A stretch of DNA of 64,000 nt from Ferrithrix thermotolerans DSM 19514 (GTDB lineage Bacteria; Actinomycetota; Acidimicrobiia; Acidimicrobiales; CAIXPF01). The notes under the pieces are model-generated. The model did not search any database and was not told the origin of the DNA. It saw nothing but the letters and a program-made list of their open reading frames with translations. The DNA is taken from contig CAMDQT010000013.1 in the NCBI GenBank assembly GCA_945906305.1, forward strand, positions 1 to 64,000, written 5' to 3'. Positions 27,203 through 37,503 of the stretch are shown piece after piece. Positions within the stretch are counted from its first letter, which is position 1, and each line of letters starts with the position of its first letter. The position numbers were made by a program, and so were the translations under genes.

Positions 27203-28162
27203 GCCGCCCGGGCGTCCCGCTCGGCTCTCGCCGCGCACCGGCGCATAGTTGCGGCGCATGAACGCACGCAGATAGTCGCCGTAACGAACTGGCTCGTAGT
27301 GCGGGGGGTCATTGACATCGGTGCAGCTCGGCAGGCACTGCACCATGGAATCGACGCGCGGATCGTAGAAGAACGGGATGGCGTAGCGGTCCACCGGCGA
27401 CTGGTTGAGAGCGCGGTGCACGGTCGACAACGAACGGTCGTTGGTCCAGCGCCGCAACATGTCCCCCGCGTTGACCACGAAGGACTGCGGCTCCTGTCGA
27501 ACGGCGAACCAGCCGGGCCCAGCGGGCACATCGGGCTTGATCCACAAACCGTCCACCGGATTGGACGGTAACAGGGTCATAAACCCGGCATCGGTGTGCG
27601 GGTCGATGCCCCACTGCCCTTCCGCAGCTGGCAACGGCGGGTAGTGCGACAAACGCAAGGTGGCCAGCGACGGGTCGAAACGTTCCTGGAAGTAGGTCGG
27701 TTCCATCCCAAAGGCCACCGCGTACAACGGCAGCAGCCAGCCATGGCAGAAGCGGTCCATAGCGAGGTAATACCGCTCGCAGGCTTGGCGAAAACCGGGC
27801 AGCACCTCCTCGCGTGGCCACAGGTTGCGGCTCGACCCCGGCCGGGCCATGAAGAACGCCGCGTTGAGCGAACTCGGGCGCCCGTCGGCGTGACTTTCCC
27901 CGCCAATCGGGTTGTAGCCCATCGTGGTGCCGCTGAGCAGGTGATCGGCCTTGGCCTCCGCGGCGAGGCCGTGGTAGCGGGCGGCCCAGTCGTAGATCTC
28001 CTCGATGAGGGACCAGTCAACCCCGTGACCGACGAAGGACACGAACCCCACGGTCCGTAGCGCCTCGCCGAGGGCTGCGGCGACGGAGTCGCGCGCCCCC
28101 CGCACCCCAGCCCGGTAGGAGCTCAGCTCAACAACGGGCACCTCAGTCGTGATCGTGCTCAT
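27116..28162 (-). CDS. isopenicillin N synthase-family 2OG-Fe(II) oxygenase
   Basis: VPVVELSSYRAGVRGARDSVAAALGEALRTVGFVSFVGHGVD; GIDPHTDAGFMTLL; STVHRALNQSPVDRYAIPFFYDPRVDSMV. Confidence 0.92.
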   Translation of the reverse strand: MSTITTEVPVVELSSYRAGVRGARDSVAAALGEALRTVGFVSFVGHGVDWSLIEEIYDWAARYHGLAAEAKADHLLSGTTMGYNPIGGESHADGRPSSLNAAFFMARPGSSRNLWPREEVLPGFRQACERYYLAMDRFCHGWLLPLYAVAFGMEPTYFQERFDPSLATLRLSHYPPLPAAEGQWGIDPHTDAGFMTLLPSNPVDGLWIKPDVPAGPGWFAVRQEPQSFVVNAGDMLRRWTNDRSLSTVHRALNQSPVDRYAIPFFYDPRVDSMVQCLPSCTDVNDPPHYEPVRYGDYLRAFMRRNYAPVRGESRAGRPGGSVQLRAQGRPLVPIVAEDKRGPRGLHGP

Positions 28163-28194
28163 CGCTCCCCGTTCACGTCGGCCGGTACGGCAAC

Positions 28195-29247
28195 TTAGTC
28201 CCCAGCCGCCCAGAGGGTGTGGCCCTGGCACATCGCGGCGATGCTGCTCGCGGTTTCACGGCTGATGTCGGGACAGGCCATGGGGAAGATCTCGGTGCCA
28301 TGAACGGTGCCTTTCACCTCACGACATCCGGCAGGCACCCCGGCTCGCAACAACAGTCGGTAAAAGTTCACGCCCTCGTCGCGTAGCGGGTCGCACTCGT
28401 TGACGCTGATGAACGTCGGTGGCAGACCGGCCACGTCGGCCTCGGTGGCAAAGCCCGGCCAAGCCAGCGGATCGCCAGCCTCGAAGGCCTCGATGCCGTA
28501 GCCCATAGCGCCGGTGTTGTCGTGCAGGTTGAGCAGGATCTCGTTGTTGTCCACCGAGGACGGGCAGTCCGGATGAGGCCAGCGGCCGGCGATATAGGGG
28601 CACAAGGCGTACAACCCGGCGATGAGACTGGCCTTGCCCTCGCGCAACAGACGCATCCCCGTAGCGAGGGTCAGGTTGCCGCCGCCGCTCTCCCCCGCCA
28701 CGATGATCCGGCTGGCGTCGATGCCCAGACGATCGGCATTGTCCACGAGCCATTCCACCCCCGATACGCAATCGTTCAACCCCGCCGGGTAAGGCGCCAC
28801 CTCTGGCGCAGACGATGCCGCCACCGCATTACGGAAATCGACCATCGCCACCGCGACGCCACGCGCCGCGATCATGCGGGCCCATGCCCGGTAGTTGCCG
28901 TCAAAGGCGGACATGGTGGCCATACCACCACCGTGGATGTAGTAAACGCAGCCCACCCGCTCCGCACCCTCAGGTCGCACGAAACGGACCTTGATGGTGT
29001 TTCCATCGGGCTGGGACTCGAACTGCTCCACCGTGACACTGAGCCCGGCCGAGGGGGCGATCTCCTCGGTGTCGGCCCGCTCCATGAACGCCGCCAGCGC
29101 GGCCCGGCCCGCGATCGCCCGCTCAGAGTGCGCCCGAGCCAGCAACTCCTCCCGGCTAGACACATTGCGCCCGCCCAGAGTGGCCATGGTGCCGAACACG
29201 GCCTTGAGGCGGGGATCGATGCGGGCGTCCTCGGAAAGCTTCGACAT
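28195..29247 (-). CDS. alpha/beta hydrolase (HSL/esterase family)
   Basis: CVYYIHGGGMATMSAFDGNYRAWARMIAARGVAVAMVDFRNA; RIIVAGESGGGNLTLATG. Confidence 0.92.
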   Translation of the reverse strand: MSKLSEDARIDPRLKAVFGTMATLGGRNVSSREELLARAHSERAIAGRAALAAFMERADTEEIAPSAGLSVTVEQFESQPDGNTIKVRFVRPEGAERVGCVYYIHGGGMATMSAFDGNYRAWARMIAARGVAVAMVDFRNAVAASSAPEVAPYPAGLNDCVSGVEWLVDNADRLGIDASRIIVAGESGGGNLTLATGMRLLREGKASLIAGLYALCPYIAGRWPHPDCPSSVDNNEILLNLHDNTGAMGYGIEAFEAGDPLAWPGFATEADVAGLPPTFISVNECDPLRDEGVNFYRLLLRAGVPAGCREVKGTVHGTEIFPMACPDISRETASSIAAMCQGHTLWAAGD

Positions 29248-29288
29248 GGCCAGATCATAACGGTGGGCGGAGGCGGTAGGGTCCGGCA

Positions 29289-30236
29289 ATGCGGATCACC
29301 ATCAACGGCACCTCGGTCATCGGCCCCGCCGATCTCGCGGCACTCCTCGACCATGCCCGTACCGCGGCAGCCGACGGATTCGACACCTGGTGGCTGGCCC
29401 AGACCGGCCTGGTCGAGACTCTGACCCTTTTCGCGGTCATCGGCCGTGAGGTTCCCACCATCACGCTGGGCACCGCGGTGGTACCCACCTTCACCCGCCA
29501 TCCGACCGCGCTGGCGGGCCAGGCCCTGTCCACCGCCGCGCTCATCGGCGACGCGTCGAGGTTGGTGTTGGGAATCGGGCTGTCCCACAAGCCTGCGGTG
29601 CAGGATCGCTACGGCTTGGTGTTCGAGCGGCCGGTGCGTCACCTCGCCGATTATCTCGACATTCTCCAGCCGATGCTCGAACTCGGCAAGGTCCACCACC
29701 ACGGTGAGCTGTGGAGCACCACGATGGAAGCGAACCGGCCCCATCCCGTCGCCCCCTCAGTCATGGTGGCCGCGCTCGGGCCGCAGCTGCTGCGCATGGC
29801 CGGGCGTCGCACCGACGGGACGTTGCTGTGGATGGTGGGCGAACGCACCATCTCCGAGCACATCGCCCCCGTCATCAACGACGCCGCGGCCGCCGTGGGA
29901 CGCATCGCCCCTCGCGTGGTGTGCAGCCTGCCGGTGTGCGTCACGGAGGACAGCGCCGCGGTGCGCCAGGCCGCCACCGTGGCGTTCGCCAACTACGGGC
30001 AGTTACCTTCCTACCGAGCGATGCTGGACCGCGAGGGCGTGGCCGGGCCGGCGGACGTTGCCCTCATCGGTTCTGCGGCCGAGGTCGAGGATCGTCTTGG
30101 CGCCATCTTCGCCGCCGGGGCCACGGAGTTCTCCGCGCTGGAGTTCACCCGCAACCCCGACGAGGCCGCGGCGACCCGAGCCCTGCTCATCGGACTCAAC
30201 TCCGCCGCGCCACGCGCTCAGACCCGGCGGGCGTAA
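29289..30236 (+). CDS. LLM class F420-dependent oxidoreductase
   Basis: LLDHARTAAADGFDTWWLAQTGLVETLTLFAVIGREVPTITLGTAVVPTFTRHPTALAGQALS. Confidence 0.9.
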   Translation: MRITINGTSVIGPADLAALLDHARTAAADGFDTWWLAQTGLVETLTLFAVIGREVPTITLGTAVVPTFTRHPTALAGQALSTAALIGDASRLVLGIGLSHKPAVQDRYGLVFERPVRHLADYLDILQPMLELGKVHHHGELWSTTMEANRPHPVAPSVMVAALGPQLLRMAGRRTDGTLLWMVGERTISEHIAPVINDAAAAVGRIAPRVVCSLPVCVTEDSAAVRQAATVAFANYGQLPSYRAMLDREGVAGPADVALIGSAAEVEDRLGAIFAAGATEFSALEFTRNPDEAAATRALLIGLNSAAPRAQTRRA

Positions 30237-31402
30237 TCGGTGATGGAACGGCGGGCGATCACCATCTGGTGTACCTCGGTGGGCCCTTCGTAGATGCGCG
30301 ACATGCGCAGCCGCTGCGCCATCACCCCAAAGGGCATCTCGCGGGTCATGCCGAGCGCCCCGAAGGCCTGCATGGCATGGTCGACCACCTCGGCCGCCAT
30401 CTCCGTGGAGAAAACCTTCACCATCGAAGCCTCGGTGCGGACGTCCTCGCCTCGGTCGGCTTTGGCCGCCGCGTCTTGCACCAACAACCGGGTGAGATGG
30501 ATCTTGGTCGCGGCGTCCGCAATCCACCATTGCACCGCCTGACGGTCGGCCAGTTTCTGGCCGAAAACCTCCCGCGTCATGGCGTGGTCGCACAGCATGG
30601 CCAACGCCCGTGAAGCCATGCCGATACTGCGGGCGCCGATCTCGAGACGCCGGACCGTCAATCGTTTTTGCATGGGAGCGAAGCCCTGACCCACTTCGCC
30701 GAGCACCTGCCGCTGGTGCAACCGCAAATTTTCGATGCGCAATTCGTAGGTGCGCAACCCACCCAGCATGGGGATTTCCCGCTCGATCTCGAACCCCGGC
30801 GTGTCTCGATCGACGAGAAACGCTGTCATCCCGCCTCGTGCCCCCAACGCCGGATCGGTGACCGCCATGAGGATGGTGAAATCGGCCGACGGCACCCGGG
30901 AAACCCAGATTTTGCGACCGTTGAGGACCCAGTCCTCGCCGTCGCGAACGGCCCGGGTACGCATCGCTGATGGGTCGCTACCAGCGTCTGGTTCGGAGAT
31001 GGCCATGGCCGACTTGCTCCTACCCAGGGCGTAGGGCTCGAGGTACTTCACCCGCTGCTCGGGGCTGGCGACCGCATCGAGCATGTGCAGGTTCGGCGAG
31101 TCGGGCGGGAACTGGAATGGGGTCACCGTGCGCGACAGCCGTTCGTGGATGGCCAGCATCACCCTCGCCGGCAACCCCGCGCCACCCATCTCCTCGGGGG
31201 CGTCGAGCGCCCACAACCCGAGCTCGCGGCACATGGCAAGCAGCGGCGCTTCCTCAGCTTCGGTCAGCGCCAACGGCTCGCCGGCGGCCTCCCGGGCCAG
31301 AACATCGCGTTCGAGTGGCATCAATCGGTCCGACACGAACCGCTCGACGAGACTGAACAGCATCTGCTCCTCGTCGGAGAACTGGTGCAATTCATCCGCC
31401 AT
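30218..31402 (-). CDS. acyl-CoA dehydrogenase
   Basis: MADELHQFSDEEQMLFSLVERF...AISEPDAGSDPSAMRTRAVRDGEDWVLNGRKIWVSRVPSADF...RIYEGPTEVHQMVIARR. Confidence 0.95.
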   Translation of the reverse strand: MADELHQFSDEEQMLFSLVERFVSDRLMPLERDVLAREAAGEPLALTEAEEAPLLAMCRELGLWALDAPEEMGGAGLPARVMLAIHERLSRTVTPFQFPPDSPNLHMLDAVASPEQRVKYLEPYALGRSKSAMAISEPDAGSDPSAMRTRAVRDGEDWVLNGRKIWVSRVPSADFTILMAVTDPALGARGGMTAFLVDRDTPGFEIEREIPMLGGLRTYELRIENLRLHQRQVLGEVGQGFAPMQKRLTVRRLEIGARSIGMASRALAMLCDHAMTREVFGQKLADRQAVQWWIADAATKIHLTRLLVQDAAAKADRGEDVRTEASMVKVFSTEMAAEVVDHAMQAFGALGMTREMPFGVMAQRLRMSRIYEGPTEVHQMVIARRSITDYARRV

Positions 31403-31407
31403 GACGC

Positions 31408-32199
31408 TCACCGGCCCTTGAAGTCGGGCAGGCGGCGTTCGGCCATGGCCTTCACGCCCTCCTTCCAGTCCTCGGTGCTCCGCAGGCGGTTTTGTTCGAC
31501 CCGTTCTCGGGCGATCACCGAGCGCACCAGTGCTGGCATATCTCCCCGCACCGTTTTGCGAATGGACGTCACCGCCAGCGGTGCCGATATGGCGATCTCC
31601 CGGGCGAAGGCCCGAGCGGCCTCGCGCAGCTCATGGAGCGGGACGAGCTGGTCGACCAGGCCCATGGCCAGCGCCTCTTCCCCCGTGATCCGCCGCCCGG
31701 TGTAGAGCAACTCCATGGCCTTCTGCTGGCCGACGGCGCGAGGCAGGGTGGCGCTGAGCACGAAGCCGTGGTGAAAACCGAGGCGGGCGAAATTCGCCGC
31801 GAACCGGGCCTCCGGCGCGGCAACCCGGAAATCAGCCACCAGGGACAGCCCCAGGCCCGCACCGATAGCTGCGCCCTGCACCGCCGCGACGATCGGCTTG
31901 CCGGTGGCGAAGAGCCGGTCGGCCTCGTCATAGACGTTGCGTTGGGGCCGATCTGACGGGGTCGCCGTACCCGCGGCGTCGCCACTGAAGTCGCCGCCGG
32001 CGCAGAAATGCTTGCCCGCGGCGCACAACACGATGGCCCGGCAGCGCTCGTCGTTATCGAGGTCGATCAACGCTTCGGCCAGGCCATCCACGATGGCCAC
32101 ACTGATGTAGTTGTTGGGGGCCTGCTGAATCTCGATGGTGGCGACGTGATCATCGCCCACGTCCACTGCCAGGTCGCCGTACCTGCTCGCCGCGGCCAT
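31408..32199 (-). CDS. enoyl-CoA hydratase/isomerase
   Basis: VLCAAGKHFCAGGDFSG; VQGAAIGAGLGLSLVADFRVAAPEARFAANFARLGFHHGF; GEEALAMGLVDQLVP. Confidence 0.93.
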   Translation of the reverse strand: MAAASRYGDLAVDVGDDHVATIEIQQAPNNYISVAIVDGLAEALIDLDNDERCRAIVLCAAGKHFCAGGDFSGDAAGTATPSDRPQRNVYDEADRLFATGKPIVAAVQGAAIGAGLGLSLVADFRVAAPEARFAANFARLGFHHGFVLSATLPRAVGQQKAMELLYTGRRITGEEALAMGLVDQLVPLHELREAARAFAREIAISAPLAVTSIRKTVRGDMPALVRSVIARERVEQNRLRSTEDWKEGVKAMAERRLPDFKGR

Positions 32200-32393
32200 A
32201 GGGCCTCCTCGTTGCACCTCTGGGGCACCGGTAGGCCCAGACCGCCCGGAATCTACGCGCTTCGGACCGCGCCCGCCCGGGTGATCGGCTTCTGGCGCCG
32301 CGCTGCTGTGCCATCCTTAGCGGGTATCGCGCGCTCGCGGTATCGGCACGGGCCCGAGGACCGTAACGGGCGAGGGTGAAGGTGAGGGCCGCG

Positions 32394-33233
32394 ATGGGTG
32401 AGCTCACAACGCAGTTGAGCGAGGCGCATCACGCCGCGTTCCAGCGTGACGGCGTGGTCAAGGTGGAACGAGCGGTGGGCCAGGAGTGGATCGACCGCAT
32501 GATGGAACTGGCCGACCGCCAACTCGCCGCGCCCGGCCGATGGGCGGGCGACTCCGCGGCCGAAGGGGGACCGGGACGATTGTTCACCGACCGGTATCTC
32601 TGGCAAAGCGACCCGTTGGTACACGACTTTGTCTTCCAATCGGGCGTGGCCCGCCTCGCCGGGGAATTGCTCGAATGTGAGCGGGTGCGGTTCTATTTCG
32701 ACCACCTGTTGATCAAAGAACCTCACACCCCCAACCCCACGCCGTGGCACCAGGACATCCCCTACTGGCCCTTTCTTGGCCGTCAGATCGCTTCGGTGTG
32801 GGTGTCCGCCACCGATGTCAGTGTGCAGGAGAGTTCCCTCGAGTTCATTCGCGGGTCACACCGCTGGGACCGCTACTTCGCCCCCAAGGCCTTCACCAAG
32901 GGTGGCAGCACCTGGGCCGAGCAGAACGCTGGCGACGAGCTGCCGGACATCGAGTCCTCGCGCCACAGCTACGACATCGCCGGTTTCGACGTCAAGGCCG
33001 GCGATGCCTTGGTGTTCTCGGCGTGGACCGTGCACGGCTCGCCGGGCAACGCGGGGTCTCGACGGCGAGTGGCGTTGTCGACACGGTGGATCGGTGACGA
33101 TGCGGTATGGCACCCTCGCCCGGCTTCGGATCCATCGGTAACCCAGGCGGACACCAGCGCCATCCCGGGCCAGTACCCCGCGGACGACCAACGCTTCCCC
33201 ATCGGCTGGCAACGCCCCGCCAGCGTCCGCTGA
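32394..33233 (+). CDS. phytanoyl-CoA dioxygenase (PhyH) family protein
   Basis: TPNPTPWHQDIPYWPFLGRQIASVWVSATDVSVQESSLEFIRGSHRW; VFSAWTVHGSPGN. Confidence 0.92.
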   Translation: MGELTTQLSEAHHAAFQRDGVVKVERAVGQEWIDRMMELADRQLAAPGRWAGDSAAEGGPGRLFTDRYLWQSDPLVHDFVFQSGVARLAGELLECERVRFYFDHLLIKEPHTPNPTPWHQDIPYWPFLGRQIASVWVSATDVSVQESSLEFIRGSHRWDRYFAPKAFTKGGSTWAEQNAGDELPDIESSRHSYDIAGFDVKAGDALVFSAWTVHGSPGNAGSRRRVALSTRWIGDDAVWHPRPASDPSVTQADTSAIPGQYPADDQRFPIGWQRPASVR

Positions 33234-33254
33234 GCGCGTCGCCTGGGGCGGGCG

Positions 33255-34715
33255 TTAGGGCAGCAGACGCCGATAGCTGGTGACGCCCGCGATGCTCTCG
33301 GCGTCGCCGTACTCGCCGCGGGCCAGCAGGTCCGACAACATGGTCTCTTCCTTGCCGTGCAACGTGCCGTCCTCGATGACGAGCCACTTCACTTCGCTGG
33401 GCGAGACGAACTTGGCCGGGTCGTTGAGGAAGTTGCTGCGGATCCAGGGGTTGGGGAAGGTGTACACCACCTCGCGGTGCGTCAGGTGCGGTACCCCCTT
33501 GTAATGCGCCGCCACGATGTCGGACGGCCCGACGCGTTCGATGGCCGCGTGCCAACCAGCGATCGCCGGGTCGTGCCCGCGGGACCACCAGCCGGCATCG
33601 AACTCGGTGCTGAAGGGAAGCACCCCCCACATGGTGGCGGTCAGCAGTGCCGAAGCCACCGTCAGGCCCGCCGCGGCCCGTCCCAGCACGAGCCGCCGCC
33701 GACCGAGAAACGCAGCACCTTCGATGGCGGCGATCATGGCGGTGGCAATGGGTATCGCCTGGTAGTGGTAGTACATCGCCCGGGTGAAGTCGTTGATCGT
33801 CAGTAGGTTGATCAGCATCATCGGCAGGGCCATCACCAGTACCACCGGGGCCAGGAAGGACAGCATCCCGAGCGGGCCGAACACCTGCCCCACGTAGCTG
33901 TGCCAGCGGTTGTCTGAGAGTCGGCGCACCAGCAGCGACGGGTCGTTCATCGAGGCGCGCACCATCTCCCCTGGGGTGTCACCCAACTCCCCGAAGAGGC
34001 CGGTGTAGGCGGTGAAATCGCCCGCGAGGGTGGGCACCAACCACATCCCGATCCCCGCAAAGTAAGCCGCGCCCACCACGAGAACGGCGGGGCCGAATCG
34101 GCGGCGACCCCGCATGGTCAGCACCACACCCAACCCGATGCAAGCCAGGGCGATGTCCTCCTTCCACAGCAACGCCGCGAGTAGCCACACCGCGGTGTAC
34201 ACGTTGTGCCGTCGTGCCTGTCGCTCGGGGCCTTCGGGCCGAGTGGTAGCGAAGTAGTACCCGGTGATGAAGAACGGCAGGGCCATGGTTTCAGGGTGGA
34301 TGGTCTCCCACGCCAGGAACCCGGTGGTAGGCATCAGCAACCACGCCAGAGCGAAACACAACGCCACCCATTCGTGGCGCAGCCGGTTACGGGCCAGCAG
34401 GAATACAGGCACTGCGCTCAGGGCGAGGGCCACCACCTGGAGGCTGTCCCACAGGTTGGGGCCACCCCCCAGCCACACCAACGGGACCAGGGCGTAGTAG
34501 GCGAACATGGCGTGGTGGCCGAACACGGGAAGCCCGCAGACGGTGTTGAAAACCTTGCCGTGAGCCAACAACCAGATCGACTGATCGTGGATGCCAAGGT
34601 CGAAGTCGAAGGTGTCGAACTGGTTGTGCCGACGAATGATCAGCCCGCACATCAGGACCGTCCAGCACAGTACCGATGCCGCAAGAAGCGAACGAGGAAG
34701 TCGACGGGCCAACAC
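33255..34715 (-). CDS. DUF2079-family polytopic membrane protein
   Basis: FDTFDFDLGIHDQSIWLLAHGKVFNTVCGLPVFGHHAMFAYYALVPLVWLGGGPNLWDSLQVVALALSAVPVFLLAR; many TM; upstream part of the 773-aa ORF is antisense to the SDR gene, start approximate. Confidence 0.82.
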   Translation of the reverse strand: MLARRLPRSLLAASVLCWTVLMCGLIIRRHNQFDTFDFDLGIHDQSIWLLAHGKVFNTVCGLPVFGHHAMFAYYALVPLVWLGGGPNLWDSLQVVALALSAVPVFLLARNRLRHEWVALCFALAWLLMPTTGFLAWETIHPETMALPFFITGYYFATTRPEGPERQARRHNVYTAVWLLAALLWKEDIALACIGLGVVLTMRGRRRFGPAVLVVGAAYFAGIGMWLVPTLAGDFTAYTGLFGELGDTPGEMVRASMNDPSLLVRRLSDNRWHSYVGQVFGPLGMLSFLAPVVLVMALPMMLINLLTINDFTRAMYYHYQAIPIATAMIAAIEGAAFLGRRRLVLGRAAAGLTVASALLTATMWGVLPFSTEFDAGWWSRGHDPAIAGWHAAIERVGPSDIVAAHYKGVPHLTHREVVYTFPNPWIRSNFLNDPAKFVSPSEVKWLVIEDGTLHGKEETMLSDLLARGEYGDAESIAGVTSYRRLLP

Positions 34716-34799
34716 GCCGATCGACTTTAGGGGCCCGACCCGGTGGCGCTGAGCATCCCCGCTGGCACGAGCGGACAACGCCGATCCTGACGCCTCGGT

Positions 34800-35558
34800 A
34801 TGATCCGCGGCATGGGTGAACTCGATGGCAAGGTAGCAGTGATCACGGGCGGGGCTCGAGGGCAGGGAGCGGCCGAAGGAGCTCTCTTCGCTCGGCACGG
34901 GGCCACGGTCATTCTGGCCGACGTGCTCGACGAGGCCGGAGAGGTCACCGCGGGAACCATCGAGGGGGCCGAGTATGCCCACCTCGATGTGACCTCCGAG
35001 CAGGACTGGGACCGGGTGATCGCCGACGTAATGGCCCGCCATGGCCGCCTCGACATCCTCGTCAACAACGCCGGAATCCTGCTCAACGGCAAGCTGGTCA
35101 ACCAATCGCTCGACGGCTGGAACCGCATCATTGCCATCAATCAGACCGGCGTGTTCCTGGGGATCCGGGCCGCGGGCCGGGCCATGATCGAAGCTGGCAA
35201 CGGTGGCTCGATCGTCAACATCTCCTCCGTCGCGGGCCTCGAGGGCATCTTCGGTACCGGCGCCTACAGCGCCACCAAATGGGCGGTTCGGGGCATGACC
35301 AAGGTGGCGGCCAAAGAACTCGGCCGCCACGCCATCCGCGTCAACTCGGTGCATCCAGGTTTCATCCAGACCGACATGGTGGCGAACGCACCGGCCATGA
35401 CCGATCCGGCCAAACGGGCCAAGGCGGAACGCAATATTCCCATCGGCCGCCTCGGGCAGGTCGATGACATCGCCAACATGGTGCTCTTCCTCGCTACCAG
35501 CGCATCGAGCTACTGCACCGGCCAGGAGTTCGTGGTCGACGGCGGAGTCCACGGCTGA
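34800..35558 (+). CDS. SDR family oxidoreductase (hydroxysteroid dehydrogenase-like)
   Basis: GELDGKVAVITGGARGQGAAEGALFARHGATVILADV; NNAGILLNGKLV; GAYSATKWAVRGMTKVAAKELGRHAIRVNSVHPGFIQTDMV. Confidence 0.93.
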   Translation: MIRGMGELDGKVAVITGGARGQGAAEGALFARHGATVILADVLDEAGEVTAGTIEGAEYAHLDVTSEQDWDRVIADVMARHGRLDILVNNAGILLNGKLVNQSLDGWNRIIAINQTGVFLGIRAAGRAMIEAGNGGSIVNISSVAGLEGIFGTGAYSATKWAVRGMTKVAAKELGRHAIRVNSVHPGFIQTDMVANAPAMTDPAKRAKAERNIPIGRLGQVDDIANMVLFLATSASSYCTGQEFVVDGGVHG

Positions 35559-35609
35559 GGCCGGCCCGGGCCCCATGACGGGTCCCGGATCGGCCTCACC
35601 TCACCATGA

Positions 35610-35900
35610 TCAGCCCAGCCCCTTGGCCAGCACGGCCCGGGAGTCGCTTGCTGCGAGGCGCAAGGGCAGGGCGGCTTGGTACTCCGCCGAGTCGTACCAC
35701 TCCCGAAAGGCCGCTTCGTCGTCGAACTCCAAGATGACCAGGCGGCCGCCATGCCAATCGCCCTCAACCGAAATGAGCGCGTCGTCGGCCACGATGGCCC
35801 GCCCTCGGATGTTGGCCATCGACGGCCGGGCGGCTTTGCCGTAGGCCTTGATCCCATCGGGATCGGTGACCTTCTCCTGCACGACGAAATACACCGACAT
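35610..35900 (-). CDS. DUF1330-domain protein
   Basis: MSVYFVVQEKVTDPDGIKAYGKAARPSMANIRGRAIVADDALISVEGDWHGGRLVILEFDDEAAFREWYDSAEYQAALPLR. Confidence 0.92.
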   Translation of the reverse strand: MSVYFVVQEKVTDPDGIKAYGKAARPSMANIRGRAIVADDALISVEGDWHGGRLVILEFDDEAAFREWYDSAEYQAALPLRLAASDSRAVLAKGLG

Positions 35901-36022
35901 GGCGGGCTCCTTGTTGGTCTGCGGCCCAATGGCAGGCTTGCGCCGCACCGTAGTCCGCGGCGTGGCTGGGTGCGGGGCCGAGCCTCGAACCGGGCGCACG
36001 GGCCTCAAGAAGGGAGTACAAC

Positions 36023-36439
36023 GTGGGGATGGACACCGAAGCAACACGCACCCTCGTCCGGGCTTTCCTCGACGCCCGGGCGGCCAACGATGCCACCACC
36101 ATGGCAACCCTGCTCTCCGATGACGCCGAGTGGCAACCGCCGCCGAGCATGGGGCTCGGCTCCTTCAAGGGCCGCGATGTCGTCGTCAAGGCCCTCACCG
36201 GAGGCGCCGTCGGCAAACTCTTCGACGTGAGCACCATCAAACGCGACGTCCACAAGCTCATCGCCGAGGGTGACACCGCGGTGGCATTGCAGCGCCTCAC
36301 CGCCACCACCACCAAGGGCGTTGCGTACGAAAACGACTACTGCTGGGTGTACACCTGCCGCGACGCCAAGATCGTCAAGCTCGACGAGTACGTCGACTCC
36401 TTCAAGGCGGCCAAGCTTTTTGGCATGGTCAAGAGCTGA
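36023..36439 (+). CDS. SnoaL/NTF2-like protein
   Basis: TRTLVRAFLDARAANDATTMATLLSDDAEWQPPPSMGLGSFKGRDVVVKAL; RBS-like AGAAGGGAG upstream. Confidence 0.82.
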   Translation: MGMDTEATRTLVRAFLDARAANDATTMATLLSDDAEWQPPPSMGLGSFKGRDVVVKALTGGAVGKLFDVSTIKRDVHKLIAEGDTAVALQRLTATTTKGVAYENDYCWVYTCRDAKIVKLDEYVDSFKAAKLFGMVKS

Positions 36440-36443
36440 ACAG

Positions 36444-37481
36444 ATGCCATTGAGGATCGGCTACGGGGTACTCACCTGTCAGCGTCTTGCCGGCAGCGAC
36501 CGCCCGTTCGAGGAGATCTACCAAGACGAACTGGCTTTCGCGGTCGAGGCCGAACGGCTCGGCTTCGATTCGGTGTGGTTGTCCGAGCACCACTTCACCG
36601 AGGACGGCTACTTGTCCGCCATCTTCCCCATGATGGCGGCGGTGGCGGCGCGTACGAGTCGAGTTGATCTCGGCACCGACGTGATCCTCTCCCCCATGCA
36701 CCATCCGTTGCGATTCGCCGAGGACGCGGCTGCGGTGGCGGTGCTCGCCGGCGCCGATCGCGAGCTGCAGTTGGGCCTGGCCATCGGCTACCGCGACGAA
36801 GAGTTCGCCGCCTGGGGGGTGCCGAAATCGGAGCGAGTGGCCCGCCTCGAAGAGCACGTCGAGCTGGCTCGCAAAGCCTGGACCGGACAGCGCTTCAGCC
36901 ATCACGGCGCGGTGGTCGACGTCGAAGACCTCGTACTGCGACCGGCCCCCGCCCGAGTTCCCAAGCTGTGGATTGGTGGTTGGGTCGATGCGGCGATCCG
37001 CCGGGCGGCGCGCATCGGCGACGGTTACGTGTCGCCCTCTACCGGGGTGCGAGACACCCGCCGCCGCCTCCGCGTCCTCGATGCCGCAGCGGAGGAGGCG
37101 GGCCGCGAGCACCCACTGCCCATCAGTACCTTCACCTGGTCGGCCTTCGATGATGGCCATGGCGTCGCGGCATCTGTGCGCGCCGGCGTACAGCACCTGC
37201 ACGAGGGTTACCGCGAGTGGTACTCCAGTTCCAGCGACTGGGGTGGTGGACGCGAGTTCGGCCAGAAACTCGTGGCGTTCTCCGACGGTACCGGCTGGAT
37301 TCAGTCCGGTAGCAGCGAACAACTCGTCGACGGCCTTGGTGCGCTCTGCGCCGAGGCTGGCGCCGGACGATCCTTCGAACTCGGGGTACGGCTGCACTAC
37401 CCCGGAATGGGCCGAGCCGAAGTACTTGACGCCATGGGCCGTTTCGCGGCGGAGGTCATGGCCGCATTGCGCACGGCCTGA
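36444..37481 (+). CDS. LLM class F420-dependent oxidoreductase
   Basis: MPLRIGYGVLTCQRL...AVEAERLGFDSVWLSEHHFTEDGYLSAIFPMMAAVAARTSRVDLGTDVILSPMHHPLRFAEDAAAVAVLAG. Confidence 0.93.
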   Translation: MPLRIGYGVLTCQRLAGSDRPFEEIYQDELAFAVEAERLGFDSVWLSEHHFTEDGYLSAIFPMMAAVAARTSRVDLGTDVILSPMHHPLRFAEDAAAVAVLAGADRELQLGLAIGYRDEEFAAWGVPKSERVARLEEHVELARKAWTGQRFSHHGAVVDVEDLVLRPAPARVPKLWIGGWVDAAIRRAARIGDGYVSPSTGVRDTRRRLRVLDAAAEEAGREHPLPISTFTWSAFDDGHGVAASVRAGVQHLHEGYREWYSSSSDWGGGREFGQKLVAFSDGTGWIQSGSSEQLVDGLGALCAEAGAGRSFELGVRLHYPGMGRAEVLDAMGRFAAEVMAALRTA

Positions 37482-37503
37482 GCAGTGCGGCTCGACACCC
37501 GCT

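Noticed and set aside
34716-35576. N-terminal ~290 aa of the 773-aa reverse ORF
   Set aside because: Antisense to the SDR gene 34800-35558; DUF2079 homology only begins near 34700
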